A stretch of DNA of 32,153 nucleotides from Thiohalocapsa sp. (GCA_028277725.1 JANQFX010000080.1:1-32153); one strand, 5' to 3'. Counted from the stretch's first letter, positions 14,120-23,172 are shown. Notes: generated by a model not told the origin, from the letters alone. Numbers and translations: made by a program.

Positions 14120-16252
14120 TCACTCAGTGAGCAAGGGGTAGGTGAGGCGCAGCTGTTCCAGGGGGCGCGACGCACCGGTCGGCGAAAGCGGTGCATAGCG
14201 CCGAATGGTCGCTGCATCCATGCCGCCCGCGATGCGATGCAGCTCCGTCAGGCGGACGCCCTGGCGCACCAGGTAGGCCAGGTAGGTATGGCGCAGCAGT
14301 GCGGGCGTGACCTCGTCGGCATGCGCGATCCCGGCGTCGAGCGCCAGCAGCTCGATGCGGTGGCCGAGCTCCTTGGCCTCCGCGGCGTCCCGCCAGGCGG
14401 GTACCGACCCCCTTCGTTGACGCTCCGCAAGGAGGGCGGCCATCAACGCCGGCGGCAGGCATAGGGTCCGCCCGTCGTTGGGGGCCCGCACCTGGTTCAG
14501 ATCGAGGTCGAAATCGGCGTCGGTGAGGGCGGCGATCTCCGGTTCGTCGAGCCCGCACAGCAGCAGCCCCATGAGCTGGCGCTCCGCGTCGTCGGCGATC
14601 TCCCATAGCGCCTCCACCTCGCCGGCCATGAGCTGCCTGGGAGAGGCGCTGGGGAGCGTTCCTGCGAACGCATCGGGCAGGGCCGGAGACGGTCGCGGCG
14701 AGGCGCCGACGCCCGCAAGCAGGCCATCGCCGTGTCCGAGTCGTTCGGACGGTGCGCCGCCGCCCGGTAGGCCGCCCGTCGCAGGCCGACGCGCACCGTC
14801 GTCGTAGATCCGCACCCCGGTCATGGGGCCGGCGCTCCGGGGGCGGCGTGCGTTGTCGAACAGCAGCAGACCGAGCATCGCCAGCAGCCCGGCGGCGCCA
14901 GCGGCGAGGATGCTGTACCCCAGGTCGCGCAGATAGAGCGGCCGCACCGGGTCGCGGGGCGGGTAAGCGGGCTCGATGACCTCGATCTGCGGGTAGTCAT
15001 CGATGGCGCGGGCCTCTACCGAGACGCGCTCGGTCTCCGTCTCACGCTGCATCTCTTCCAGGGCCGACAGGTCTTTCTGTAGGGTTTGGTATTGCTCGAA
15101 GCTCGCACTGAAAAGAGCGGCCCTGCGCTTCTGTTCGGAGAACTCCCGCTGCAGCCGCAGCAGGCGATCCGTTGCGGTGTTCGCCTCACGCCGGGTGTGC
15201 GTCAGTGCCGCCTGTACGCCCTGGCGGCGCAGCGTGTCGATTCGGGCGCGCACCCGCGCGAGCTCCTCCGGTAGCGCACGCTTGTCCGGGTCGTTCTCGA
15301 TGAACATCTCGGTGTAGCGCTTGCGTAGCTGTGCGACGCGCACGCCGAGCTCGGACTCGCGTTGCTGTAGCGTCGCCAGTGCCTGGGCCTGCTCCTCGGC
15401 GATGACCGGCTGGTCGCTCCTGCTCGCGGCCTCCACGGCGGCGACCCGGGCGCGGGCCTTGATCTGCGCGTCCTCGGCATCGGCCAGTGAAGCCTGCAGG
15501 GTATTCAGGCGCTTCAGGGCGCGGTTGCTATCGCGCTCCAGGGTGACGATGTCGTGGCGCTCGCGGAACAGCTTCAGCGCGGCGCGCTTGTCGGCGATCT
15601 TGAGCTCAAGGGCGTCGGCCTCGTCGCCGAGCTTGGCGAGCTGGGTGCCGACCCGGGCCTCGATCTCGGTCTGGCGCAGCCCCTCGTAGGCGTCAAGCCA
15701 AGCATTGACCAGGTCCGCCAGGAGCAGCGGTTGTCCGCCCTCGGCGCTGAGTTCGACCAGATTGGTGCCGGGCACCGCATCCACCCGCAGCATGGGCCTC
15801 AGGTCGTCTGGGGTGGGTGGCCGTGCCGGGGCGTCGTCGTCGACGCGCTCGAGCAGATCGGCCAGCAGCTCGCGACCGAGCAGGATTTGGCGCTGGATGG
15901 CGACGTGCTGGAGATCGGCCTCGTTGCTGCCGGCGCCGCTGCGCGAGGCCGGCACCGTGGTCAGCACCGTCGCAGTGGCGCGGTAGACGGGCTCGCGGCT
16001 GAAGTTCCAGGCCGTCGCCGGCAGCAGCACCAGCGCAAAGGCGGCGAGGAACCAGAGCAGGAAGGAGACCGGTCGACGCGGCGGCACACCGGAGCCGGGA
16101 CGCGGCTCGTGGCCGGTCACCACCTCGATGCGTGGCCCGACGCCGTCCCCCGGCGGTGGTCCCGAACCCGGGCCGGCGACGTCCCTGGAGAGGCTGCCGG
16201 CAAAGGGCCCCGGTGGGTTGGGGGTGAGCGGCTGTCGACCGTTGCTCGCCAT
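14120..16252 (-). CDS. Wzz/GumC-type chain-length protein fused to a degenerate tyrosine recombinase
   Basis: This 710-residue protein has a disordered Pro/Gly-rich start (1-60), a membrane segment (about 62-83), a Wzz-type periplasmic part with long coiled coil (about 90-440), a second membrane segment (about 446-465), a flexible linker (466-540) and a carboxy-terminal domain (541-710). The Wzz half, including the Pro-rich PAYPPRDPVRP before the second segment, is that of exopolysaccharide co-polymerases. In this family the cytoplasmic tail is often a tyrosine kinase; here it reads like the catalytic domain of a tyrosine recombinase. GLDEPEIAALTDADFDL matches the GLRISEL box, and LLRHTYLAYLVRQGV and IRRYAPL match the LRH and tyrosine boxes. 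Arg654 and Tyr686 are 32 residues apart, as in XerD, but the other catalytic positions are Asp569, Ala651 and Gly677, so recombination is unlikely. It stands alone, convergent with ptsP. Confidence 0.8.
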   Translation of the reverse strand: MASNGRQPLTPNPPGPFAGSLSRDVAGPGSGPPPGDGVGPRIEVVTGHEPRPGSGVPPRRPVSFLLWFLAAFALVLLPATAWNFSREPVYRATATVLTTVPASRSGAGSNEADLQHVAIQRQILLGRELLADLLERVDDDAPARPPTPDDLRPMLRVDAVPGTNLVELSAEGGQPLLLADLVNAWLDAYEGLRQTEIEARVGTQLAKLGDEADALELKIADKRAALKLFRERHDIVTLERDSNRALKRLNTLQASLADAEDAQIKARARVAAVEAASRSDQPVIAEEQAQALATLQQRESELGVRVAQLRKRYTEMFIENDPDKRALPEELARVRARIDTLRRQGVQAALTHTRREANTATDRLLRLQREFSEQKRRAALFSASFEQYQTLQKDLSALEEMQRETETERVSVEARAIDDYPQIEVIEPAYPPRDPVRPLYLRDLGYSILAAGAAGLLAMLGLLLFDNARRPRSAGPMTGVRIYDDGARRPATGGLPGGGAPSERLGHGDGLLAGVGASPRPSPALPDAFAGTLPSASPRQLMAGEVEALWEIADDAERQLMGLLLCGLDEPEIAALTDADFDLDLNQVRAPNDGRTLCLPPALMAALLAERQRRGSVPAWRDAAEAKELGHRIELLALDAGIAHADEVTPALLRHTYLAYLVRQGVRLTELHRIAGGMDAATIRRYAPLSPTGASRPLEQLRLTYPLLTE

Positions 16253-16343
16253 GGACTCGTTGCCCTCGTCATAGCGCCGCCGATGGCCGACGGCCAGTCG
16301 CCCCTCCCGGCGGGGTGCGGGCGGTCGGCCCTAGGCGCCGGCC

Positions 16344-16362
16344 CATGAGGCACCGGCTCATG
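16344..16362 (-). terminator. Hairpin after hemE
   Basis: CATGAG (16344-16349) and CTCATG (16357-16362) form a 6-bp stem with a 7-base loop, extendable by GGC/GCC with one bulged base. It lies about 70 bases past the hemE stop. An alternative pairing uses TGAGGC (16346-16351) and GCCTCA (16363-16368). No T-tract is present. Confidence 0.35.
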
Positions 16363-16431
16363 GCCTCACGCGACCGCTCCAGGGGCAATGGGCCGGGGTC
16401 GACCCGACCCTGGTGCAGAAGCGAACCCGGC

Positions 16432-17502
16432 TCAGACCGATGCGTGGTAGGGGCGGCTCAGCTCGTGAACCGCGTCTACCATGACAGCCGCGTGCTCCGG
16501 GTTGGCGTCCGGATGGATGCCGTGGCCCAGATTGAACACGTGGCCGGAGCCGGCGCCGTAGCTCGCCAACACGCGCCCGACCTCGCGGCGGATGCGCTCC
16601 GGGGAGGCGTACAGGGTGCAGGGGTCGAGGTTGCCTTGCAAGGCCACCTTGTCCTTGACCATGCGGCGTGCGTCGGACAGCTCGGTGGTCCAGTCCACGC
16701 CGAGGGCGTCACAGCCGGTCTCGGCCATGCGGTCCAGCCACTGGCCTGCACCCTTGGAGAACAGCACCACCGGCACGCGGCGACCGTCGGCCTCGCGGGT
16801 GAGTCCGTCGACGATGCGCTCCATGTAGCGCAGCGAGAAGTCGCGGTAGTCGCCGGGCGACAGCACACCGCCCCAGGTGTCGAACACCATCGCCACCTGC
16901 GCACCGGCGGCGATCTGTGCGTTGAGATAGAGGGTCACGGCGTCGGCGACCTTGCCGAGCAGTGCGTGCATGAGGTCTGGACGGTCGAACATCATGGCCT
17001 TGCTGAGGGCGAATTGCTTGGTGGTGCCGCCCTCGATCATGTAAGTCGCCAGCGTCCAGGGGCTGCCGGAGAAGCCGATCAGCGGCACGCGGCCGGCGAG
17101 CTCGCGGCGGATGACGCGCACGGCATCCATGACGTAGCGCAGCTCGTCCTCCGGGTCGGGCACGCGGATGCGCTCGATGTCGGCCTCGGTGCGCACCGGA
17201 TGCTCGAAGTGCGGCCCCTCGCCCTCGGCGAAGTAGAGCCCGAGCCCCATCGCGTCCGGCACGGTGAGGATGTCGGAGAACAGGATGGCGGCATCCAGCG
17301 GGAAGCGTTCCAGCGGCTGGATGGTCACTTCGCAGGCGAGCTCCGGGTTGCGGCACAGGTCCATGAAGCTGCCCGCCTTCGCGCGCGTCTCGCGATACTC
17401 CTTCAGGTAGCGCCCGGCCTGGCGCATCATCCAGACGGGGGTGTAGTCCACGGGTTCGCGCAGCAGGGCGCGCAGCAGGGTGTCGTTGGCGAGTTCAGTC
17501 AC
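16432..17502 (-). CDS. hemE: Uroporphyrinogen decarboxylase
   Basis: HemE decarboxylates the four acetate side chains of uroporphyrinogen III to give coproporphyrinogen III, the shared route to haem and bacteriochlorophyll. The 356-residue length is normal. Signature regions are present: [15 protein letters not shown] near residue 25, [48 protein letters not shown], and GVDWTTEL followed by [12 protein letters not shown] and [15 protein letters not shown]. It is divergent from uvrD, with a 315-base gap between the starts. Confidence 0.97.
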   Translation of the reverse strand: MTELANDTLLRALLREPVDYTPVWMMRQAGRYLKEYRETRAKAGSFMDLCRNPELACEVTIQPLERFPLDAAILFSDILTVPDAMGLGLYFAEGEGPHFEHPVRTEADIERIRVPDPEDELRYVMDAVRVIRRELAGRVPLIGFSGSPWTLATYMIEGGTTKQFALSKAMMFDRPDLMHALLGKVADAVTLYLNAQIAAGAQVAMVFDTWGGVLSPGDYRDFSLRYMERIVDGLTREADGRRVPVVLFSKGAGQWLDRMAETGCDALGVDWTTELSDARRMVKDKVALQGNLDPCTLYASPERIRREVGRVLASYGAGSGHVFNLGHGIHPDANPEHAAVMVDAVHELSRPYHASV

Positions 17503-17817
17503 GGGCAGTTTTCCGGCGATGGTCGTGGTGTGCTTGGTCGTCGTGTGCTGGGGACAGCGCTGCGCGGGTCAGCGAGGGTCGATGGGGCCGGCCCACCGCG
17601 GCGCGTCGGCGTCGAGCAATGGCGCAGCATCGGCCGTTGGAAACACGTGATCTCGAACGGCGCGGCTCGGAGGGCCTGTGCGGCACCCCCATATGGTCCT
17701 TGACAGCAGGGCAGCATACTACAGGGTGCAGGAGCGCAAACAATGCCCTCGCTCATGCAAACGGCCGCGTTGTGCGCCCGCGGCTCGACTCGCCGCAACT
17801 GTCAGTACAATGCCGGT
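17503..17817. promoter_or_regulatory. Divergent hemE / uvrD promoter region
   Basis: A perfect -35 hexamer TTGACA occurs at 17700-17705 on the plus strand, but no good -10 sits 16-18 bases downstream (TACTAC is only 11 bases away). A TACAAT hexamer (17806-17811) lies six bases before the uvrD ATG. On the minus strand TAGTAT near 17717-17722 could be a -10 for hemE. I looked for a LexA box (CTGT-N8-ACAG) and found none. No gene is seen here. Confidence 0.35.
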
Positions 17818-19980
17818 ATGGACGTATCCCATATACTCGATCCCCTGAACGACGCCCAGCGCGCCGCCGTGACGGCGAGCCAGGGCAATCGGCTGGTGCT
17901 CGCCGGCGCCGGTTCCGGCAAGACGCGCGTGTTGGTGCATCGCATTGCGTGGCTGATCCAGGTGGAGCAAGTGCCGCCCTACGGGCTGCTGTCGGTGACC
18001 TTCACCAACAAGGCCGCCCGCGAGATGAAGCAGCGCACCGAGCAGATGCTCGGCCAATCCACCGGCGGCATGTGGGTGGGCACCTTCCATGGACTCACGC
18101 ACCGCTTTCTGCGTGCCCATTGGCAGGATGCCAGGCTGCCGCAGCAGTTCCAGATCCTGGACTCCGATGACCAGTTCCGTATGCTGCGTCGCATGCTCAA
18201 GGAACTCGAGTTGGACGAGGCACGCTGGCCGCCGCGCCAGGTGCAGGGGTTCATCAACAAGCACAAGGACGAGGGGCGCCGCGCCCAGCACATCGACGGC
18301 GGCGGGGATTTCTACCAGCACCAGATGATCGACATCTATCGGCGCTATCAGGACGCCTGCGAGGCGGCCGGCGTCGTCGATTTCGCGGAGCTGTTGCTGC
18401 GTGCCCATGAGGTGCTGCGCGATCGCCCGGACATCCTGCACCACTATCGCGAGCGCTTCCGCCACATCCTGGTAGACGAGTTCCAGGACACCAACGCCAT
18501 TCAGTACGCGTGGCTGCGCTTGCTGGCCGGGGAGCGCGACAACCTATTCCTGGTGGGCGACGACGACCAGTCCATCTACGGTTGGCGCGGTGCCAAGGTG
18601 GAGCACATCCAGCGCTTCCAGCGCGACTATCCCAATACCGAGGTCGTGCGCCTGGAGCAGAACTACCGCTCTACCGGCAACATCTTGAGTGCCGCCAACG
18701 CGCTCATCGCCCACAACCCGACGCGCCTGGGCAAGAACCTCTGGACCGACGACGGCGCCGGCGAACCCATCCGCCGCTATGCCGCCTTCAACGAGGTGGA
18801 CGAGGCCCGCTTCGTGGTCGAGCGCATACGCAAGTACTGCGTCGACGAGGGCCTGACCCGCTCGGAGTGCGCCATTCTCTATCGCACCACGGCCCAGTCG
18901 CGACTGTTCGAAGAGTCCTTGATCCAGGCTGGGCTCCCGTATCGGGTCTACGGTGGGCAGCGCTTCTTCGAGCGCGCGGAGATCAAGGATGCCTTGAGCT
19001 ACCTGCGCCTGCTGGTGAACCAGCACGACGACGGCGCCTTCGAGCGTATCGTCAACCTGCCGCCTCGGGGCATCGGCCCGCGTACCGTCGATGTGCTGCG
19101 CGAGCAGGCGCGGGCGACCGGGACCTCGCTGTGGCATGCCGCCCAGGAGGTGCTTCGCCAGCAGGTGCTGCCGCCGCGCGCCCTCGGCGCAGTGCGCCGC
19201 TTCGTCGACCTCATCGAGCACTTGCGCGGTGCCGCCGAGACCGATGCCGCGGATCTGCCCGAACTGATCCAGGAGGTGATCGAGTCCACCGGGCTGCCGG
19301 ATCACTACCGCAAGGAACGTGATGGTCGTGGCGTCGACCGTATCGAGAACCTGGAGCAGCTCGGCGAGGCGACGCGGCGCTACGGCGCGGAGGTGGCCGA
19401 CGACGAGGGCGATCTGCTCGGCAGCTTCCTCGCCCATGCGGCGCTGGAGGCGGGTGATGCGCAGGCGGACGACGTACAGGACGCGGTGCAGCTGATGACC
19501 CTGCACAGCGCCAAGGGGCTGGAGTTTCCGGTGGTCTTCGTCACCGGCGTCGAAGAGGGCCTGTTCCCGCATGCCATGTCTGCTGACGACCCTGCGCGGC
19601 TAGAGGAGGAGCGCAGGCTCTGCTACGTCGGCATGACCCGCGCCAAGCAACGCCTGTATCTCACCCACGCCGAGAGCCGGCGCCTGCATGGGCGCGAGGA
19701 GTATCCGATGCCGTCGCGCTTCCTGCGCGAGGTACCAGTCGAGCTGTTGGAGGAGGTGCGTGCCGGCGGCATCGCGAGACCCGCCGCCAGCTCGGTCGGG
19801 GCCGGCACTGGTGCCGACGGCTTTCAGCTCGGTCAGCAGGTGGTGCACCCCAAGTTCGGCAGCGGTGTCGTACTGAGCACCGAGGGCACTGGCGGCCAGG
19901 CGCGCATCCAGGTCAATTTCGAGTCAGTCGGTGCCAAGTGGCTGGTGCTCGCCTATGCGCGCCTGGAGCCGGCCGGGTGA
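17818..19980 (+). CDS. uvrD: DNA helicase II
   Basis: UvrD is the 3'-5' superfamily 1 helicase of nucleotide excision and mismatch repair. From the ATG at 17818 the protein has 720 residues, the length of E. coli UvrD. Walker A is AGAGSGKT (29-36) and Walker B is VDEFQDTN with Asp220 and Glu221, at the same positions as in E. coli. Other helicase motifs are TFTNKAAREMK, GDDDQSIYGWRGA, LEQNYRS, TLHSAKGLEFPVVF, and YVGMTRAKQRLYLTHA near the end. The carboxy-terminal Tudor-like segment (VHPKFGSGVVL, KWLVLAYARLE) separates UvrD from Rep and PcrA. An upstream in-frame ATG at 17743 adds 25 unconserved residues. A candidate -10 (TACAAT, 17806-17811) is very close to the ATG. Confidence 0.96.
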   Translation: MDVSHILDPLNDAQRAAVTASQGNRLVLAGAGSGKTRVLVHRIAWLIQVEQVPPYGLLSVTFTNKAAREMKQRTEQMLGQSTGGMWVGTFHGLTHRFLRAHWQDARLPQQFQILDSDDQFRMLRRMLKELELDEARWPPRQVQGFINKHKDEGRRAQHIDGGGDFYQHQMIDIYRRYQDACEAAGVVDFAELLLRAHEVLRDRPDILHHYRERFRHILVDEFQDTNAIQYAWLRLLAGERDNLFLVGDDDQSIYGWRGAKVEHIQRFQRDYPNTEVVRLEQNYRSTGNILSAANALIAHNPTRLGKNLWTDDGAGEPIRRYAAFNEVDEARFVVERIRKYCVDEGLTRSECAILYRTTAQSRLFEESLIQAGLPYRVYGGQRFFERAEIKDALSYLRLLVNQHDDGAFERIVNLPPRGIGPRTVDVLREQARATGTSLWHAAQEVLRQQVLPPRALGAVRRFVDLIEHLRGAAETDAADLPELIQEVIESTGLPDHYRKERDGRGVDRIENLEQLGEATRRYGAEVADDEGDLLGSFLAHAALEAGDAQADDVQDAVQLMTLHSAKGLEFPVVFVTGVEEGLFPHAMSADDPARLEEERRLCYVGMTRAKQRLYLTHAESRRLHGREEYPMPSRFLREVPVELLEEVRAGGIARPAASSVGAGTGADGFQLGQQVVHPKFGSGVVLSTEGTGGQARIQVNFESVGAKWLVLAYARLEPAG

Positions 19981-20041
19981 AGGTCACGCGGCGTCTACCC
20001 GGCGTCCGGGGCTGTGGCTCCTGGGGATTGCGCTCTGGCCC

Positions 20042-20527
20042 GTGCGCCTCCCTGCGGCCCGCCTCGCCGAGGTTGGCCGCAGGGTCCATGGCCAGTCGGG
20101 CGTGAATGCGCTCTGGGTCTTTCGGATCGCTCTGGTCCTGGTGCTCTGGTACTTCCTGGCCGGCCTAATCTTCTCGCGCTGGCTGCAAATCTGGCCCGCG
20201 GGGTTCGAAGAAGAGGGGTTCTTTCTGGTGAGCGCTGCGTTGCCCTGGTCCCTGCTGACGCTGGACTTCTATCAGCAGGCCGATTCCGCTTTGGGTGCGG
20301 CGGTGCGCGATATCCTGTTCCTGCTAGTGCTCGGGTTCGGTATTGCCGCCAACGTCACCATCGCCGCACTGGCGCTCAAGACCCTGGTGTTGCGGCTGGC
20401 CCTGGACCACACCATTCAGCGTCACCTGCGGGCCATGGCTCGGCCGCGTTCGCCCACGTTCTCGCCGCCGATCTCCCCCCGCCGCGGGTCAGTTCCCGAC
20501 CCAGCCCGGGGCCGGGGGCGCCGATGA
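20042..20527 (+). CDS. Small membrane protein, paralogue 1
   Basis: I do not recognise the family. The protein has two to three hydrophobic segments: one after VNALWVFRIALVLVLWYF, one around GFFLVSAALPWSLL and one in RDILFLLVLGFGIAANVTI. The frame is open from within the end of uvrD, and the start is unsettled: GTG 20042 gives 161 residues and GTG 20102 gives 141. Neither has a clear ribosome-binding site. The core, LPWSL - about 17 residues - RD-LLVL-G-A-N, is repeated in the next protein, so the pair look like tandem paralogues. The carboxy-terminal 30 residues are Arg/Pro-rich and cytoplasm-like. The stop overlaps the ATG of paralogue 2 by 4 bases, so they are probably translated together. 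They precede a TRAP substrate-binding protein but do not resemble DctQ. Confidence 0.65.
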   Translation: MRLPAARLAEVGRRVHGQSGVNALWVFRIALVLVLWYFLAGLIFSRWLQIWPAGFEEEGFFLVSAALPWSLLTLDFYQQADSALGAAVRDILFLLVLGFGIAANVTIAALALKTLVLRLALDHTIQRHLRAMARPRSPTFSPPISPRRGSVPDPARGRGRR

Positions 20528-20832
20528 GCAACCGTCGGCTCTTCCTCGCGGCGTTGCTGACACTGCTCGCCTTCGCGCTCCTGGAGCGCTGGATGCGCGA
20601 GCACATGGCTCAGGTCCCGGCGGTGCTCGACCTCACTGGGGTGCTGCTGGCGGTGGGGTCCTTGCCCTGGTCCCTGGCCGCGCTGACCCTATTCCGCCAG
20701 ACCACCTCGCCCCTGGTGCGCGTGTTGCGCGACGTCGCCTACCTGCTGGTTCTCACCGGTGGCGTGGCGCTGAATCTGGTGTTGCTGCGCTCCGCGCTAG
20801 CGTGGATCATTTCCCGGTGGCGCGGCACCTGA
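20524..20832 (+). CDS. Small membrane protein, paralogue 2
   Basis: This 102-residue protein is mostly hydrophobic: an amino-terminal segment (LFLAALLTLLAFALLE), a second (LTGVLLAVGSLPWSLAALTLF) and a third (VAYLLVLTGGVALNLVLL). It shares with the preceding protein the spaced pattern LPWSL, then RD, then LLVL-GG-ALN. The ATG at 20524 overlaps the previous stop (ATGA). Function unknown. The next gene, 46 bases on, is a TRAP transporter binding protein with its own strong ribosome-binding site, so a functional link is possible but not shown. Confidence 0.75.
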   Translation: MSNRRLFLAALLTLLAFALLERWMREHMAQVPAVLDLTGVLLAVGSLPWSLAALTLFRQTTSPLVRVLRDVAYLLVLTGGVALNLVLLRSALAWIISRWRGT

Positions 20833-20878
20833 AGTACGCCGGGCCGCGCGCAGCTGAACAACGACGAGGAGCACTCTT

Positions 20879-21973
20879 ATGCAACGCCGTACCTTCATCG
20901 CCGGCGCGGGCGCCGCCACCGCCGCGCTGGGCGCCCGAAGCGCCTGGGCCAAGCCGGAACACAAATGGAAGATGGTCACCACCTGGCCGAAGAACTTCCC
21001 CGGCCTCGGTACCGGCGCCGAGAATCTGGCCAAACTCATCGGCGAAATGAGCGGCGGCCGTATTCAGGTGAAGGTCTACGGCGCTGGCGAACTGGTGCCA
21101 GCGTTCGAGATCTTCGATGCGGTGTCCCGTGGCACGGCCGAGATGGGCCACGGCTCGGCCTATTATTGGAAGGGCAAGAGCGAGATAGCGCAGATCTTCT
21201 CCACCGTGCCCTTCGGCCTCACGGCGCAGGAAATGAACGGCTGGATGTACCACGGCGGGGGCCTGGAATTGTGGACTGAACTCTATGCCGGTTTCGGTCT
21301 GGTGCCGGCACCCGCCGGCAATACCGGGGTACAGATGGGGGGCTGGTTCAATAAGGAGATCAACTCGGTTGCCGACCTGCAAGGGCTCAAGATGCGCATC
21401 CCTGGCCTCGGCGGCGAGGTGCTCAAGCGCGCCGGCGGAACGCCGGTGAACCTGCCGGGGGGCGAGCTATTCACGGCCCTGCAATCCGGCGCCATCGATG
21501 CCACCGAGTGGGTGGGGCCTTATAACGACCTAGCCTTCGGGCTCTACAAGGCCGCCAAGTACTATTACTACCCGGGCTGGCACGAGCCGGGCACCATCCT
21601 TGAGGCCATGATCAACAAGGACGTCTACGAGTCGCTGCCGGCGGACCTCCAGTCCATCGTCATGAATGCCTGCAAGGTGGTCAATCAGGACATGCTGGCC
21701 GAGTACACGGCGCGCAATCCGGCTGCGCTCGAGACCTTGGTTAGTCAGCACGATGTGGAGCTGCGCAAGTTTCCGGATGGGGTACTAGCCAAGCTGCGCA
21801 CCCTGTCCAACGAGGTGGTCGCGGAACTGGCCGGGCAGGACGCCTTCTCCCAGAAGACCTTCGCGTCCTACCAGAAATTCCTCAAGCAGGCGAAGGCATG
21901 GAGCGGGATCTCGGAGCTGACCTACCTCCAGGCGCGCGATCGGCTCGACCAGCAGACCGACGACCAAGCCTGA
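20879..21973 (+). CDS. TRAP transporter substrate-binding protein (DctP/TakP-like)
   Basis: This 364-residue periplasmic binding protein starts with a Tat-like signal (RRTFIAGAGAATAALGARSAWA, mature from about residue 26). Mature-part motifs TTWPKNFPGLGTGAENLAK, GHGSAYYWKGK, LKMRIPGLGGEVLKRAGG, LPGGELFTALQSGAIDATEW and YYYYPGWHEPG are those of the TakP group, which bind 2-oxo acids such as pyruvate, often with sodium. The exact ligand is inferred. GAGGAG is well placed before the ATG. The usual membrane partners DctQ and DctM are absent from the window; the two small membrane proteins upstream do not look like them. hemW follows 5 bases after the stop. Confidence 0.9.
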   Translation: MQRRTFIAGAGAATAALGARSAWAKPEHKWKMVTTWPKNFPGLGTGAENLAKLIGEMSGGRIQVKVYGAGELVPAFEIFDAVSRGTAEMGHGSAYYWKGKSEIAQIFSTVPFGLTAQEMNGWMYHGGGLELWTELYAGFGLVPAPAGNTGVQMGGWFNKEINSVADLQGLKMRIPGLGGEVLKRAGGTPVNLPGGELFTALQSGAIDATEWVGPYNDLAFGLYKAAKYYYYPGWHEPGTILEAMINKDVYESLPADLQSIVMNACKVVNQDMLAEYTARNPAALETLVSQHDVELRKFPDGVLAKLRTLSNEVVAELAGQDAFSQKTFASYQKFLKQAKAWSGISELTYLQARDRLDQQTDDQA

Positions 21974-21978
21974 GGCCG

Positions 21979-23172
21979 ATGACCGAGGCGTCGCGTCGGC
22001 GTTTCGAGGCCGGCGCGCCGCCGCTCTCGCTGTACGTGCACATGCCCTGGTGTGTGCGCAAATGTCCGTATTGCGACTTCAACTCCCACCGCGTCGGCGA
22101 GGCGCTGCCCGAGGCGGCCTATGTGGACTCGCTGCTTTCGGACCTGGACGCCCAACTCGCCTCACCGGCGGCACGGCGGACCATCCGCTCCGTCTTCGTC
22201 GGCGGCGGCACGCCGAGCCTGTTCTCCGGCGAGGGTCTGTCGGCCCTGCTGGATGGCGTGCACGCCCGCTGCGAGCTGGCGTCGGACGTGGAGACCACGC
22301 TGGAGGCGAATCCGGGCGCCGCGGACAACGCGCGCTTCGCGGCCTATCGCCGCGCCGGCGTGAACCGGCTATCCATCGGCGTGCAGTCCCTGAACGCGAA
22401 ACACCTGCGTCGGCTCGGACGCATCCATGATCCCGTTCAGGCGCGAGATGCCCTGCGCCAGGTCCGCGCCGCCGGCTTCGACAACATCAACCTGGATCTG
22501 ATGTTCGGTCTGCCGGGGCAGGACCTCGACGAGGCGTACACGGATCTGGCGCGACTGATCGACCTCAGTCCCGAGCACATCTCGTACTATCAGCTCACGC
22601 TGGAGCCCAATACGGCCTTCGCGCAGGATCCTCCACCCCTGCCGGATCATGATCTGCTGGACGAGATGCAGGAGCAGGGCATCGAGCAACTCGCTGCCGC
22701 CGGCTACATGCGATATGAGGTCTCGGCCTATGCGCAAGATGGCCGGCGCTGCAGGCACAACCTCAACTACTGGCGCTTCGGCGATTACCTGGGCATCGGC
22801 GCTGGCGCCCACGGCAAGCTCACGGACGTGGTGGCCGGCAGCGTGGAGCGGCAGACCCGCAGACGCTCGCCGGCGGACTACCTGGCGAGCGAGGACAAGC
22901 AGAGCGCCAGGGTCCTGCTCGATGATGCCGATTTGCTCGTGGAGTTCGCGCTCAACGCCTTGCGGCTCTGTGCAGGGGTCGAGAGCACGTTGTTCGCCTG
23001 GCGTACCGGCCTCCCCGGGCGAATGCTGACCTTGAGCAGGGCGCGCGCGACGGCACTAGGGCTGCTGCGGGAGGACCCGGCAAGACTCGCCCCGACACCC
23101 CTGGGCCAGCGCTTTCTCAATGATCTGGTCGCCCTGTTCGCCGAAGGAGCTGACGCAGAAAGCGACAGGTGA
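21979..23172 (+). CDS. hemW: Radical SAM heme chaperone HemW
   Basis: HemW binds haem and a 4Fe-4S cluster and delivers haem to membrane cytochromes; it was long mislabelled coproporphyrinogen oxidase. From the ATG at 21979 it has 397 residues. The radical-SAM cysteines are Cys25, Cys29 and Cys32 (CVRKCPYC), followed by FVGGGTPSLF, LEANPG, RLSIGVQS, NLDLMFGLPGQ and HISYYQLTLEPNT. The HNLNYW motif typical of HemW is present (RHNLNYWRFGDYLGIGAGAHG). The absence of the CNF-type ending of HemN fits HemW. The frame is open upstream to 21898, but that overlaps the TRAP gene and is not conserved. Confidence 0.95.
   Translation: MTEASRRRFEAGAPPLSLYVHMPWCVRKCPYCDFNSHRVGEALPEAAYVDSLLSDLDAQLASPAARRTIRSVFVGGGTPSLFSGEGLSALLDGVHARCELASDVETTLEANPGAADNARFAAYRRAGVNRLSIGVQSLNAKHLRRLGRIHDPVQARDALRQVRAAGFDNINLDLMFGLPGQDLDEAYTDLARLIDLSPEHISYYQLTLEPNTAFAQDPPPLPDHDLLDEMQEQGIEQLAAAGYMRYEVSAYAQDGRRCRHNLNYWRFGDYLGIGAGAHGKLTDVVAGSVERQTRRRSPADYLASEDKQSARVLLDDADLLVEFALNALRLCAGVESTLFAWRTGLPGRMLTLSRARATALGLLREDPARLAPTPLGQRFLNDLVALFAEGADAESDR

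Noticed and set aside
14120..14640. Carboxy-terminal tyrosine kinase of the Wzz-type protein
   Set aside because: No Walker A or tyrosine-rich tail is present; the motifs fit a tyrosine-recombinase domain instead.
16315..17703. A 462-codon open frame antisense to hemE
   Set aside because: It is fully opposite a complete hemE and has His/Val/Gly-biased composition typical of an antisense shadow.
17503..17817. LexA box for uvrD
   Set aside because: CTGT sequences occur (for example at 17800) but no CTGT-N8-ACAG pair is found.
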